From Meandrina meandrites (taxonomy: Eukaryota; Cnidaria; Anthozoa; Scleractinia; Meandrinidae), in the NCBI GenBank assembly GCA_963693305.1, contig OY855908.1, forward strand, positions 6,536,001-6,600,000: a stretch of DNA of 64,000 nt. Reading direction: 5' to 3'. Below are positions 33,661 through 43,950 of this stretch, in pieces (position 1 is the first letter of the stretch; the number at the start of each line of letters is the position of its first letter). Both the position numbers and the translations under genes were made by a program. Below the pieces are notes generated by a model that was given only the letters and a program-made list of their open reading frames with translations, searched no databases and was not told where the DNA came from.

Positions 33661-36300
33661 CTAACAAAAGATGATAACCTAAGGGAAAATGGTGGAGAGA
33701 TCAGTTTGCTGACTGAGGTTGTTGAACAGGGCTGTTCTTGAGGAAAGAAGCCAAAACGGCGAAGGGCGATCAAAGAACAAGCAGTCGTTTCCCGAATAAG
33801 CAAAAAAGCATCCTTGTACACACTGCAACAATGTCGCATCGTTTTTAAGATTGGGGAAAACTCGGTGAGAAGACAAGAGTCACAGTGTAAAACCCAAGTT
33901 ATAGTGGGCTGGGCGGGTGGGCGAATTAGTTTTAAGAGTATATGTTTCGGCGAGGATTGTGCTGTTGGTAATTGGCCGTCGGCCTGAGTTTAATTTCAAG
34001 TTTATGTTTTGTCCTCATTGTTTCACACCTCTCGACAATTGGTAATTTTTGTTGTGCGTTTTTACTTTGCGTTATTTCCAAGCATTTTCATTAAAATTGC
34101 GTTATAAAATTCAAACAATCTTGTCTCACTTTTGTCCGCCATTTTGTTTATCCGAGATGGATTTGCATGAAGCTGTTATACATGTCAATCATTTTCAATT
34201 TCACCGTTTTGCACTGCTAATTTCACGTTTTGCACTGCCAATTTCACTTTTTGCACTGGTTTGGGATTAATTGACGTGTTCTAAGCCAATCAGAATGTGT
34301 ATTATTAGATATGTTAATCTCAACATTTCCAGTCCCATCATTCCAGTCATATCCATTCAAAAGCACACTAGCTCCCAAACCTTATTCCCAAGCCCTATCC
34401 CAAATATATAAAAGTGAGAGGGGCGGAGACGCAAACCAACAACCTTTGGCAAAAACAGCGTAAGAGGGAAGCAGAGTTATCTAGTCATCGCTAACCGTTC
34501 AAAAAGAAAGAAGCTGACTTCATTCAGGATCTCTGCCTGCTCCCAGTTTCGTTGTTCGTTTCTATCCAGCATGCCACAGTACAACAAAACTACCCAAACC
34601 TACAAAGGCTGGAATCTCAGAGAAATCACACATACTAGTTTTTTTCAACCTTGCCTTGCTGAAGTGGAATGAACCCACAGGTAGCTGCCATTCCCCCGTC
34701 AACTATAACGGGGTTTCTTTGTGTCGACTTAAGCTATTCTTTTGGGCTTGTCCAGAAGCGCTTTTCAGACCGAAAGCTCTCAATACATTCTCAACGAGAA
34801 AGTGTTACCCACGAGGAAACCCCGACAAGTCGGCAGACAGATGCCAACATTGACCCAGGTATCAAAGGTATCAACTTGACCACCTCTATTACAAAACATC
34901 AACACTCATTAAATTATTTCCTCACTATAATCAAATCAAGAGATTTCAAAAATAACCCTAAGGTGACTTTTACGAATAAGTCGAATGTAGGAAAACACAA
35001 ATGTAGATGTTCTACGCTCCAAAAACAGGGCGGCGAAAAAACCTCCTCGGAGACTTGGCACCCCCTGTCTCCCTATTAAAATTTTGTTTTTACGACTATT
35101 TTGCATTACACGAGCGAATTCACTCTCTCGGTCGGTCGGTCGGTCGGTCGGTCAACCCTTCCTTCTTTGGGTCGTAAACTTTTGTTTGTAATTCCGCTGA
35201 CCAATGCGTAACTTAACTTGACGAAAATGAAATTAAACTTAGTGAAACAAGATAAGATGGTTATCAGATATGTGTAAAGCATAGAGTGCGAACATTTTCT
35301 TATTTGAGTTGATTCAAAAACATTACCTACTGGAAAGTATTTGGTGTCGTTGTTACGAAATGAACGGGGGCTCCAGGCAAGTGTAGGTTTTAATGTCATA
35401 ATGCATGCAATGCAAAAATATTGAGCAAAATAATAAATTGGAAGCACTTATTAGATTCTTGGGGGTAAAAAGAAAAAAAAAAGCACGTCGGTGGGGTAAA
35501 AAGAAAAGAAAAAAGATCGTATGCGTGCCCAACCGTGTTGAACTCTCGTCCTCTCCGCTTTTTTATAACAGTTTACCAACGTATTGAGCTAACTTGGTAC
35601 ATAGGTCCGCAAAGCGTACAAGTATCTAGAGCGTTATGCATTATTGTATTGCAGAGTCAGTACAGTGATTTGAGTGTCATTTTAAAAGGGTTTAAAGAAG
35701 GAACGCAAGACAGAAATTTTATTTGCAAAACAGAACCAAACTATTTTCATCTTTTCTGCCACTTATGTCCAGGATTGAACGCAAGTATTGTTTAATAAGT
35801 ACTTCATGTTTGACTCTTGGTCATTTGACATTTCCATATTACTTCATATTTAACGGAATTCGGTGTGTTTTGGTGAAATTTTATTAGGAGGACACTTTGT
35901 GATGCCTATCATGAGGAACGTGCATCTCATTAGCGTTCAATCCTGGGCATATCTGTTTTCTGCTTATATTAATGCATGTACTTCGTCATGCAAAATAGTC
36001 GTAGCCTCAAATTGGCCTTTGATTGCATCAACTTGAAGTTTTGAAAAACAGCAAATGCATGAAGCAACCGCAGATGACCTCCCACAAATCAATAATCTTA
36101 TTGTTACGGGAATAAATGAATATACGCCCTCGCAACTCCATTATAAAATAATACAACGGAGCAAAGTCACAAAGGGTGAAAACTCTCGTACAAAAAGAGC
36201 TTTTGTACCATCGAACAAAATATTCCTGAAAATAAGCTGGGAAGTCCTGCCCTCATTTGCTTGGCTCACTCAAATCATCAAATCGATCACTCTACAAGAA
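33661..36300. other. Non-coding host DNA; TATA box and (GGTC)n
   Basis: A TATATAAAAG box at 34405-34414 precedes a 33-codon plus-strand ORF (34571-34672). A (GGTC)n repeat lies at about 35128-35153. No other gene was supported. Confidence 0.45.
34571..34672 (+). pseudogene. 33-codon ORF behind a TATA box, possible polymerase N-terminus relic
   Basis: ATG at 34571, TGA at 34670-34672, about 160 bp after a strong TATATAAAAG. The peptide contains TYKGWNLREITHTS, which recalls AKHYTLREINTRK near the start of the Polinton polymerase ORF at 2364-6183. The resemblance is short, so this may be chance. If real it marks the remnant of another Polinton promoter and gene start. Confidence 0.2.
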
Positions 36301-36311
36301 AAAAAAAAACT

Positions 36312-37198
36312 GGCGAAATCTCGCCCACATTAGTCAAATTCCCTTGAATCATTGAGTGGATCATTCAATTCACAAAAAGAAAAAGACTGGCCCACATTTG
36401 TTAACCTCCCCCAGATTATTTGATGGATCATTCCAAAGAGAACTGGCGAATTATCGCCTTCGTTTACGGTTGTCATTTAATAAAACTCTCGAACATTTTT
36501 TTTTTCACAAGGCACGCTGCTGAAGTATTTCCCACATTTGTCAGCCTTACTCAACTTATAGAATCGATCATTCCGCAAAACAAGACTGGCAAAATCTCGC
36601 CCTGAATTCGGTCTCCACTCAATCCCCCAAGCAAATCATTTCATAAAAATCTAGCGAAATCTCGCCCTGACAAGCTCTTTCCCACATTTGTCAGATTCGC
36701 TCAAATTTTGAAATCAACCATTCCACCAAACAAGACTGGCGAAGTCTCGCAGACATTTGTGAAGCTCCTTCGAATATTGAGTGGATCATTTCACATGAAA
36801 AAAAAATGGCGAATTTGCGGTCTTGACTCAAACCCTGGATCGAGCATATCGTTTCATGAACAACCTGGCAAAATCTCGCCCACATCTGCCAGCTTCACTC
36901 AAACAAGACTGGCAAAACCTCGCCCACATTTGTAAAGCTCATGTATAAACAAGCTGGCGAAATCTCGCCCTGGGGAAGCCTCGCCCACATTTGTCAGCTT
37001 CACCCAAATTATAGAGCCACTGACCGTATTCCACAAAATAAAACTGGCGAAGCCTCGCCAGCATTGTGAAGCTCCGTTGAATTATTTATGAATCACTTCA
37101 CACAAAAAAATGGCGAAGTCTCGCCCTCATTTGCGGTCTCCATCCAAACTCTCCAGCAAATTATTCACAAAACAATTAACAAGTTGGCGAAATCTCGC
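36312..37198 (+). repeat. Degenerate tandem array of GGCGA-TCGCC dyads
   Basis: About a dozen copies of a 14-bp dyad GGCGAAATCTCGCC or a close variant, at 36312, 36445, 36588, 36652, 36738, 36868, 36911, 36955, 37045, 37112 and 37185. Each sits in a 40-140 bp unit that also contains CCCACATTTGTCAGCTTCAC-like and GATCATT-like segments. The dyad halves are conserved better than the spacer sequence. No coding potential. Confidence 0.8.
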
Positions 37199-37674
37199 CC
37201 ACATTTGACGAAGGACATCTCGACGAGCCCGGGCTTCTGGCATTTGTAGTTGCCAGATGCCACGCCGCCTAGTTGCAGTTACTTTAAACACGCAACAAGC
37301 CGGTCGTAGCCTTCAAGTATTCAAAAGGAACCTCAAAGTTACTTCCTTCAAAGCCGAAGTTTTCCGGCTTTGGAAAAGTCTTGTAGCAACACGAAAAAAT
37401 AAAAGGTCCAAATATCCACCAAAAGCTCTATTTGATGGACACGCATTTATTGTCTTCGTTCAGCATTCACGTCCTTCTTAAATTAAACAACTGAAACCTG
37501 CTGAAATTTGTGTACAACAATAAATAAATCCAAAACCCACCTAAAACAGACAGGCGCGTTAAACTATTTTCCGTACTTTATGTGTTGAAGGCTGGTTCAC
37601 CAACTAGAATTTTGAAGAGCCGAGAAGCACGCACACGTTCTCGGAGCCGTTGCAGTTGACAATAGGGAGTTTAA

Positions 37675-39448
37675 GATACACTTCGGCGAGGCGCTACTAC
37701 GGCTGGCGGAAGTAAAATTCCACACAAGATAAGACACTGCGCTTGTCAGTCGGCCGAGTCCGGCCGTAGCGTGAAATTTGACTACCTGAGCTGGGAGGTT
37801 TTACCGTAGTGGCTAGTAAGTGGGTTTAATTCGCTGCTCTGTCCTTTTTCTACGAATTTCTCAGCATGTTCAGAGTTCCAACGCAAAATATATCCGTTGA
37901 AGTCAACTTCAGTAGAAGATTTGTTGAGTTTGTCGCTCATACGCTTGTAAATTTTCAATTGAATTCGTTTGATGAAAATGTCGGCATGGCGAAGATAAAC
38001 ATTCTTGTGCAGCGCGAGTTGTTTTAAGTTAAAAGCTTGCTTTGAGAGTTCAGTGAAGATGCACTTTATCTGGATAAGTATCCGATAATATTTTGGTTCT
38101 GTGTGTGCTTGTATCTTCTAGCTCTTAACTCGATATTCTTTGAGATATTCGTCTCTTTCAAATTATAAACATTTCATTAATCAAATTCTGAAATTGTTAT
38201 CGTTCTAGAAAGTGTATAGCATAAGCTTTCGTTCAGAACTAATCTGTTGGACCTACCAAAGCAAACAATAGCAATCTTTCTTTAAGCGAAGCCATTCGGC
38301 TGTGAGAAACTAAATAAAAATGACTTTCCATTCCTTAGACTGTGCTTCTTTGTACTTTGTTTTGCTTATGACACTAAATTTGGCAGACTGCCGAGACGTA
38401 CTCTCCCCCAGACCTTTCCGGTCATGGAAGCCGTAGTAGCACCTCCCCGTAGTGTATCCACAGGTAGCCAAAGCTTAGGATACGACTGAAAGTGAATAAA
38501 ATGATCTAAAATTGTCAAATGTTTATTGTTTTATCAATCTTATATTACATATTCATGTGAGCTTTGAAAATTAGCATAATATGCTAATTCTAAAATTGCT
38601 CCCTACTAGTCTAAGCGAAGCGAAAGGTAGCACACTCGAACCGCCATAATGCCGACCCGTGTTCATGAAATGAGCTGTAATTCTCAAAGTTTGCTATCTT
38701 CCCCTCAAAACGCCTCAAATTCAAAGGCTTCGATAGTCATTCTATAAATACATACCGAAAAAGTGCCCAATGTTACATCCTTTCCCCGTCAAAACGACAA
38801 TAATTTAGTGGTAAACCTCCACGAACCATCCGCGGCCCGATCGCCTCTGCAATTTTTCTCATTTAATCATATGCAATTTGGAACCACAAAAGCCACTTTC
38901 TTGGGGAGGTGTATGCAATGTCGCGTGCGACACATGATTTGATTACACTTCATCATGTGTTGCACGCGACATTACATACACCTCCCCTAGAAAGTGGCTT
39001 TTGTGGTTCCAAATTGCATATGATTAAATAAGAAAAATTGCAGAGGCGCTCGGGCCGCGGATGGTTCGTGGAGGTTTACCACTAAATTATTGTCGTTTTG
39101 ACGGGGAAAGGATGTAACATTGGGCACTTTTTCGGTATGTATTTATAGAATGACTATCGAAGCCTTTGAATTTGAGGCGTTTTGAGGGGAAGATAGCAAA
39201 CTTTGAGAATTACAGCTCATTTCATGAACACGGGTCGGCATTATGGCGGTTCGAGTGTGCTACCTTTCGCTTCGCTTAGACTAGTAGGGAGCAATTTTAG
39301 AATTAGCATATTACGCTAATTTTCAAAGCTCACATGAATATGTAATAAAAGATTGATAAAACAATAAACATTTGACAATTTTAGATCATTTTATTTATTT
39401 TCAGTCGTATCTTAAGCTTTGGCTACCTGTGGTGTATCTTAAAGTCCC
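37675..39448. mobile_element. MITE with TA target duplication, split by a nested foldback
   Basis: The left end GGGAGTTTAAGATACAC (37675) is complementary to the right end GTGTATCTTAAAGTCCC (ending 39448); both are flanked by TA. The subterminal GGCGAGGCGCTACTACGGCT of the left end reappears inverted at about 38428-38447, but the last part of the right end is displaced by the 973-bp insertion at 38459-39431. Interior without transposase. Confidence 0.75.
38459..39431. mobile_element. Foldback element with 480-bp arms
   Basis: A near-perfect inverted repeat: arms 38459-38938 and 38952-39431 around a 13-base loop. It starts CACAGGTAGCC and ends with the complement. The 7-bp direct repeat GTGTATC (38452-38458 and 39432-39438) is the target duplication and is cut out of the terminal repeat of the surrounding MITE. 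Non-coding. Confidence 0.85.
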
Positions 39449-39970
39449 TAATGTCACTGATTATTCATATGGTTGGCCATTCGTTTCAAAATTATGACAT
39501 CGTGTACGTGGGTTTTTCTGCCGAGGATACTTGTTTATATCTGTTACGTACGGGTTTTTATCCCATATATACAACCATTTCTATCGCGTATATACGCGTA
39601 TTTAAAGACGCGTATATATGCCTAACCAACACCGCGTATACTTGCGTAATAAAAACCCGTATATATGCGTACCTGCAAAGGCCCACGTATACGCGTGTTT
39701 ACATGCCCGTATATCCGGGGTTCGGATCGTGTTGGTATAAGCTGGCACGAAAAGTACATTAAACGGAATAGACTCCATGTATGATGGTATCGAAAAGTGC
39801 CTTGGCAGTGATGTAAACATGGCGGCGATTGTAAGATCTCTTGTGGTGACCTGTGTTATCTTCAGTGTTTGTTCCTGCTCTCTAACAACGGAGCTTTTGG
39901 ATACTGTTTCTCGCCTTCTGATTGACTGTTCAAGATTTATCCACATACTGATCTCAATACGGCTGAAAAC

Positions 39971-40377
39971 TTGATAGTCCGCCTGCAGGTTGCTGTGGAT
40001 TCCGTTCGTGGTTTGGTCGAGTCGTTGGACAGAGATGATGAAGCAAATGCTGACAGAATATCACAACTTGAATCCGTGGTGAGACAACTTTTAAATAGAT
40101 GGGAAATGCTTGCAATAAGAGCAAGTTCTTGCACTGCACTGCGCCCCGTTAGGTCTTAACCAGGTGTTTCAGCTAATAATCGACTGGGTCGTCCGGCCTA
40201 CGAAATTTCTATACATCAGTTGGAATATCTAGGAAACAGAATGAGATTTAATTGGCCCCAGATATCAGGAATGTTATTAGTTTCCAGAACTACTCTTTGG
40301 CGTAGAATTAGAAACGTGGAGTCCTTTTCCAGTCGATGTCATTTTACCACCATCTCTGATAGTGATTTAGATGAATG
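39971..40377 (+). pseudogene. N-terminal fragment of an integrase-type transposase, left arm
   Basis: Reads IVRLQVAVDSVRGLVESLDR and on through LNRWEMLAIRASS to a TAA at 40157-40159. In the same frame it continues with NRLGRPAYEISIHQLEYLGN, then FNWPQISGMLLVSRTTLWRR and SDSDLDE before a TGA. The second part is a helix-turn-helix typical of the region before the integrase core in a cnidarian transposon family (GRP... FxWxxIAxMLxVSRxTLxRR). The catalytic core is absent. Both stops are present in both arms, so they predate or were homogenised after formation of the palindrome. Confidence 0.6.
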
Positions 40378-40689
40378 AATTCGACGTATGACGCTGGAGA
40401 AAAATATTTCTGCTTCTTAAATGCCCCATCATCATGCTGATTCCACAATTTGGAAACCCTTGTCTAATACAATAAGATAAATATTTGCATCATTAAATGG
40501 GAACTCGGAAAAAAGCCGAGCACCAGACGACTGACCCCATCAGATCCCATCTGATGCAGATCCCATCTGGTGCTCGGCTTTTTTCCGAGTTCCCATTTAA
40601 TGATGCAAATATTTATCTTATCGTATTTCTTCTAGACTCACTTGGTGCTTGTCTAATACGTCGAATTAATTAATCTAAATCGGAATCGG

Positions 40690-41086
40690 AGATGGTGATA
40701 AAATGACATCGACTGGAAAAGGACTCCACGTTTCTAATTCTACGCCAAAGAGTAGTTCCGGAAACTAATAACATTCCTGATATCTGGGGCCAATTAAATC
40801 TCATTCTGTTTCCTAGAAATCCCAACTGATGTATAGAAATTTCGTAGGCCGGACGACCCAGTCGATTATTAGCTGAAACACCTGGTTAAGACCTAATGGG
40901 GCGCAGTGCAGTGCAAGAACTTGCTCTTATTGCAAGCATTTCCCATCTATTTAAAAGTTGTCTCACCACGGATTCAAGTTGTGATATTCTGTCAGCATTT
41001 GCTTCATCATCTCTGTCCAACGACTCGACCAAACCACGAACGGAATCCACAGCAACCTGCAGGCGGACTATCAAGTTTTCAGCCAT
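40690..41086 (-). pseudogene. N-terminal fragment of an integrase-type transposase, right arm
   Basis: Mirror copy of the left-arm fragment, here with an ATG at 41086 (MAENLIVRLQVAV), the same in-frame TAA (40886-40888) and the same helix-turn-helix region after it. The left arm has ATA-like changes at the corresponding start, so the right arm keeps the more ancestral beginning. Confidence 0.6.
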
Positions 41087-41577
41087 ATTGAGATCAGCAT
41101 GTGGCTAAATCTTGAACAGTCAATCAGAAGGCGAGAAACAGTCTCCAAAAGCTCCGTTGTTAGAGAGCAGGAACAAACACTGAGGATAACACAGGTCACC
41201 ACAAGAGATCTTACAATCGTCGCCATGTTTACATCACTGCCAAGGCACTTTTCGATGCCATCATACATGGAGTCTATTCCGTTTAAGGTACTTTTCGTGC
41301 CAGCTTATACCAACACGATCCGAACCCCGGATATACGGGCATGTAAACACGCGTATACGTGGGCCTTTGCAGGTACGCATATATACGGGTTTTTATTACG
41401 CAAGTATGCGCGGTGTTGGTTAGGCATATATACGCATCTTTAAATACGCGTATATACGCGATAGAAATGGTTGTATATATGGGATAAAAACCCGTACGTA
41501 ACAGATATAAACAAGTATCCTCGGCAGAAAAACCCACGTACATGATGTCATAATTTTGAAACGAATGGCCAACCATA

Positions 41578-42344
41578 TATTCATGATTTGTTGAGTGCCG
41601 TTAGCTATTCAGCACAATAACCCGAGTATGAGAAAACGCACTGCATTTCACCTCCAACGAGATATTAAATATTCACGGCGTCCATATCTGTAACGAGCCT
41701 AGAACCTGTCGTCATCAATCGATGAAAATCCATAATCGGAAATCCAATATCGATAACAATCGATGACAATCTGTTAATTGTTATCGATTTTTGAATGTTA
41801 TCCAAATTTCAATCTGTATCGGTGTATACTAATATTTAATAGGCTATCGCTTTCAAAAAACTTTATTCCGTTTGGTAGCAGAAGCGTAGCGTATAATTGA
41901 AGCAATGATCGGTCAATACAATATGTAGTATGCAGTTCGAAATCTGCAAAGTAATACAAGACTGTCTATTTATGATCTTCAGATAACAGAAAGAAATACG
42001 AAAGAATATTTACCCGATGGCCATCCGATGTTGTCTTATCACAGTTGTTTCTGTGTCAATTAGTCAGTAATACAGTAATTAGGCAATTATCGTTTGTCAC
42101 GTGTTATGTGCGCGTAATTATGTGAAATTATTGTCAATAACGATACAGAATCCTTTAATTGCTATCGATTGCCATCGATAATCATTAATTTTATTAGCTG
42201 TCAGACTGATTGCCTTGCTTACGACGATCTGGCTTTTGCGCAACGTATGAAACCTTCCAGGGGGACGAGAATCTGCTGTCAATTATTGTACTGTATAGAT
42301 TAATAAGTAGGAGAAATTAAAAATTTTGCGGCTCATCATCAGAG
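41578..42344. other. AT-rich DNA with ATCGATAACAAT repeats
   Basis: Short imperfect direct and inverted copies of ATCGATAACAAT and CGATTGCCATCGATAA occur at 41710-41800 and 42130-42190, which could be the ends of a small decayed element. No gene seen. Confidence 0.4.
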
Positions 42345-42348
42345 TTAA

Positions 42349-42605
42349 GCCTGGAACCTTCTAATATGCCGCCGACCTACCTGCGACATTGCGGTTCTGC
42401 CTGAGATACTGTTCCCACATATGAGAAAATACGCCGCCGGCAACAAATATCATCGCAGGTCTTTACCGACGGCATGCCTGCGAAGTTGATTTGAGTTCAG
42501 CTTCGCAGGCACTTAAACGTTTTTTTTTTCGAGTGCTGGCGATAACGATATTTTATGAGAGCAGTATCCCAGGCATGTACTAGCGGCGGCATATGAGAAC
42601 CTGGC
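42349..42605. mobile_element. TTAA-flanked MITE
   Basis: The left end GCCTGGAACCTTCTAATATG matches, inverted, the right end (CATATGAGAACCTGGC), and both ends abut TTAA (42345-42348, 42606-42609). The 257-bp interior is GC-richer than its surroundings and has no coding sequence. A TTAA target points to piggyBac-like or Kolobok-like mobilisation. Confidence 0.65.
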
Positions 42606-42712
42606 TTAACCAGTTTTAAAAAGCGTGTCTTTATAGATACTATATAATGGCTACTGTATGGTCGGTACTTCGCCAAGTTTAGACACTGTTAAAGAAAGAA
42701 ATAACTGCATAC

Positions 42713-42739
42713 CCTTTTCATCCCGTCTGCGGCGATCTT
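42713..42739 (-). CDS. 27-nt microexon (copy A)
   Basis: Acceptor TTTTCTATCAG ends at 42740; the exon AAGATCGCCGCAGACGGGAT... ends before donor GTATGC at 42712. In phase 1 it encodes DRRRRDEK-type residues like the copies at 47.7-49.9 kb. It lies beyond the terminal exon 43361-43144, so it belongs to an alternative transcript or to a duplicated gene end. Confidence 0.45.
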
Positions 42740-43143
42740 CTGATAGAAAAGCGCAATATGTTAATATTCAGGTCATGTTAGTTTTGTCTTTCTTTCGTCA
42801 ATCCAAACGTTGCCTGCCATTGGGTCAATTTCTAATGCGTTTTACCAACAACTTTCTCAGTATTTACTAGTGAAAATTGGAAATTGGGAGTGTGTTTGGC
42901 AAGGAGGGTTGATAAGTAGTAGGGGTAAAAGCTGCAGATAAGGGGATGCAATGAGTGGAAAGTATATTATGTTTTCATATTCTCTTGATATTTGAAGTCT
43001 GTTTTGATGCGCAAACTACAATCAAACGAGTCCATGCAGTAAATGAACGACATTACTCAAGCTGATAAAACCTGATCTGCTTCTACCAACTCATATCTTT
43101 CTAAAGCACAAGAGAAGATGGATATCCAGGAAGTGACAAAAGA

Positions 43144-43361
43144 CTAAGACTGTTTACAAACTATGCCTGATGCCTCATTTGGGGCGAAGAGGATGAGTGT
43201 AAGTTCATCCCGCAACATTTTGGACTGTTTGGAGGAGACATTGCGTGACAAGCCAAAAGAACATCTGTCTGCATATAGATGGATAAATTGGAACTTGTGT
43301 TTTAATCGAACGTTTTTAACAACCTGCGAAAAAGTTGCACACTGCAGAAGTTCTTGATATG
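43144..43361 (-). CDS. Candidate terminal exon of the microexon gene
   Basis: Acceptor TCTGCTTTAG ends at 43362; stop TAG at 43144-43146. It needs one base from the previous exon, which matches the exit phase of every microexon and of the exon at 47323-47587. The 71 residues (AYQELLQCATFSQVVKNVRL ... FIHLYADRCSFGLSRN ... DELTLILFAPNE) look like a folded domain but are not recognised. Confidence 0.4.
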
Positions 43362-43806
43362 CTAAAGCAGAATTTTTTTTTGCTTGCATGCTGTCCTATT
43401 GCAATTTAATGTTACAGAAGAAGCCACTGAAGTGATTATCGGACGGAACCATCGATCTATCATCACAACCGTCATGGCAGGGTCAAATAATGAACGGAAC
43501 GGCACCAAAGTGCATAGTGAGGTCGCTCGTGACACTTGATGTGACACTAAACAACCCGGAAACAAAGCCACCAATGCATGGCCAATTAGCGATGATTTCC
43601 TTCAATCCTGTTGGAAATGAATTATCATGTGCACGACAAATAATTATTTATTTCGTTTAAATAGTTATCGTTTGGCACTAGACTGCTTCTAAAACGCTAC
43701 AAACTTCAACAGATACTTTCATCTCCATTTTAAATTCCAGAAAGTACTTCAAACATACAGGTAAAACACGTCAAACTTTTCGTTCATGGTCATTGCATTC
43801 AATTTA

Positions 43807-43950
43807 ACAAATTGACGTCAGTTTTTTTATGCGTCTGTCCTGTTGTTGATGATAAATTGCGTCATAACATTGTCAAAGTGTTGACAGTGCTATGAGGAAA
43901 TTTATCATCAATACCAGGACAGCCGCATAAAAAAACTGACGTCAATTTGT
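43807..43950. mobile_element. 144-bp foldback MITE
   Basis: The arm ACAAATTGACGTCAGTTTTT at the left is repeated inverted at the right end, and the pairing continues inward to a 4-base loop, so the whole element could fold as one hairpin. It contains a TGACGTCA (CRE-like) palindrome in each arm. Confidence 0.75.

Larger units (their letters stand above)
39468..41577. mobile_element. 2.1-kb palindromic element, head-to-head 5' ends of an integrase-type transposon
   Basis: Starts TATGGTTGGCCATTCG and ends with the complement, flanked by TATTCA (39462-39467 and 41578-41583). Arms of roughly 1.0-1.06 kb meet at about 40528-40565. Each arm carries the same start of a protein-coding gene reading toward the centre, then a stretch rich in CGTATATACGCG-like strings near the ends (39585-39715 and 41330-41470). 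The arms differ by scattered substitutions and near the centre. Confidence 0.85.

Noticed and set aside
36312..37198. CRISPR-like array of short palindromic repeats
   Set aside because: Repeats are degenerate, spacers are themselves related and vary from 40 to 140 bp, and the surrounding DNA is clearly eukaryotic with no cas genes.
39451..39762. 103-aa ORF at the left edge of the palindrome, mirrored at 41283-41576
   Set aside because: It is a translation of repeated TATACGCG-type strings in the arm, not a conserved protein.
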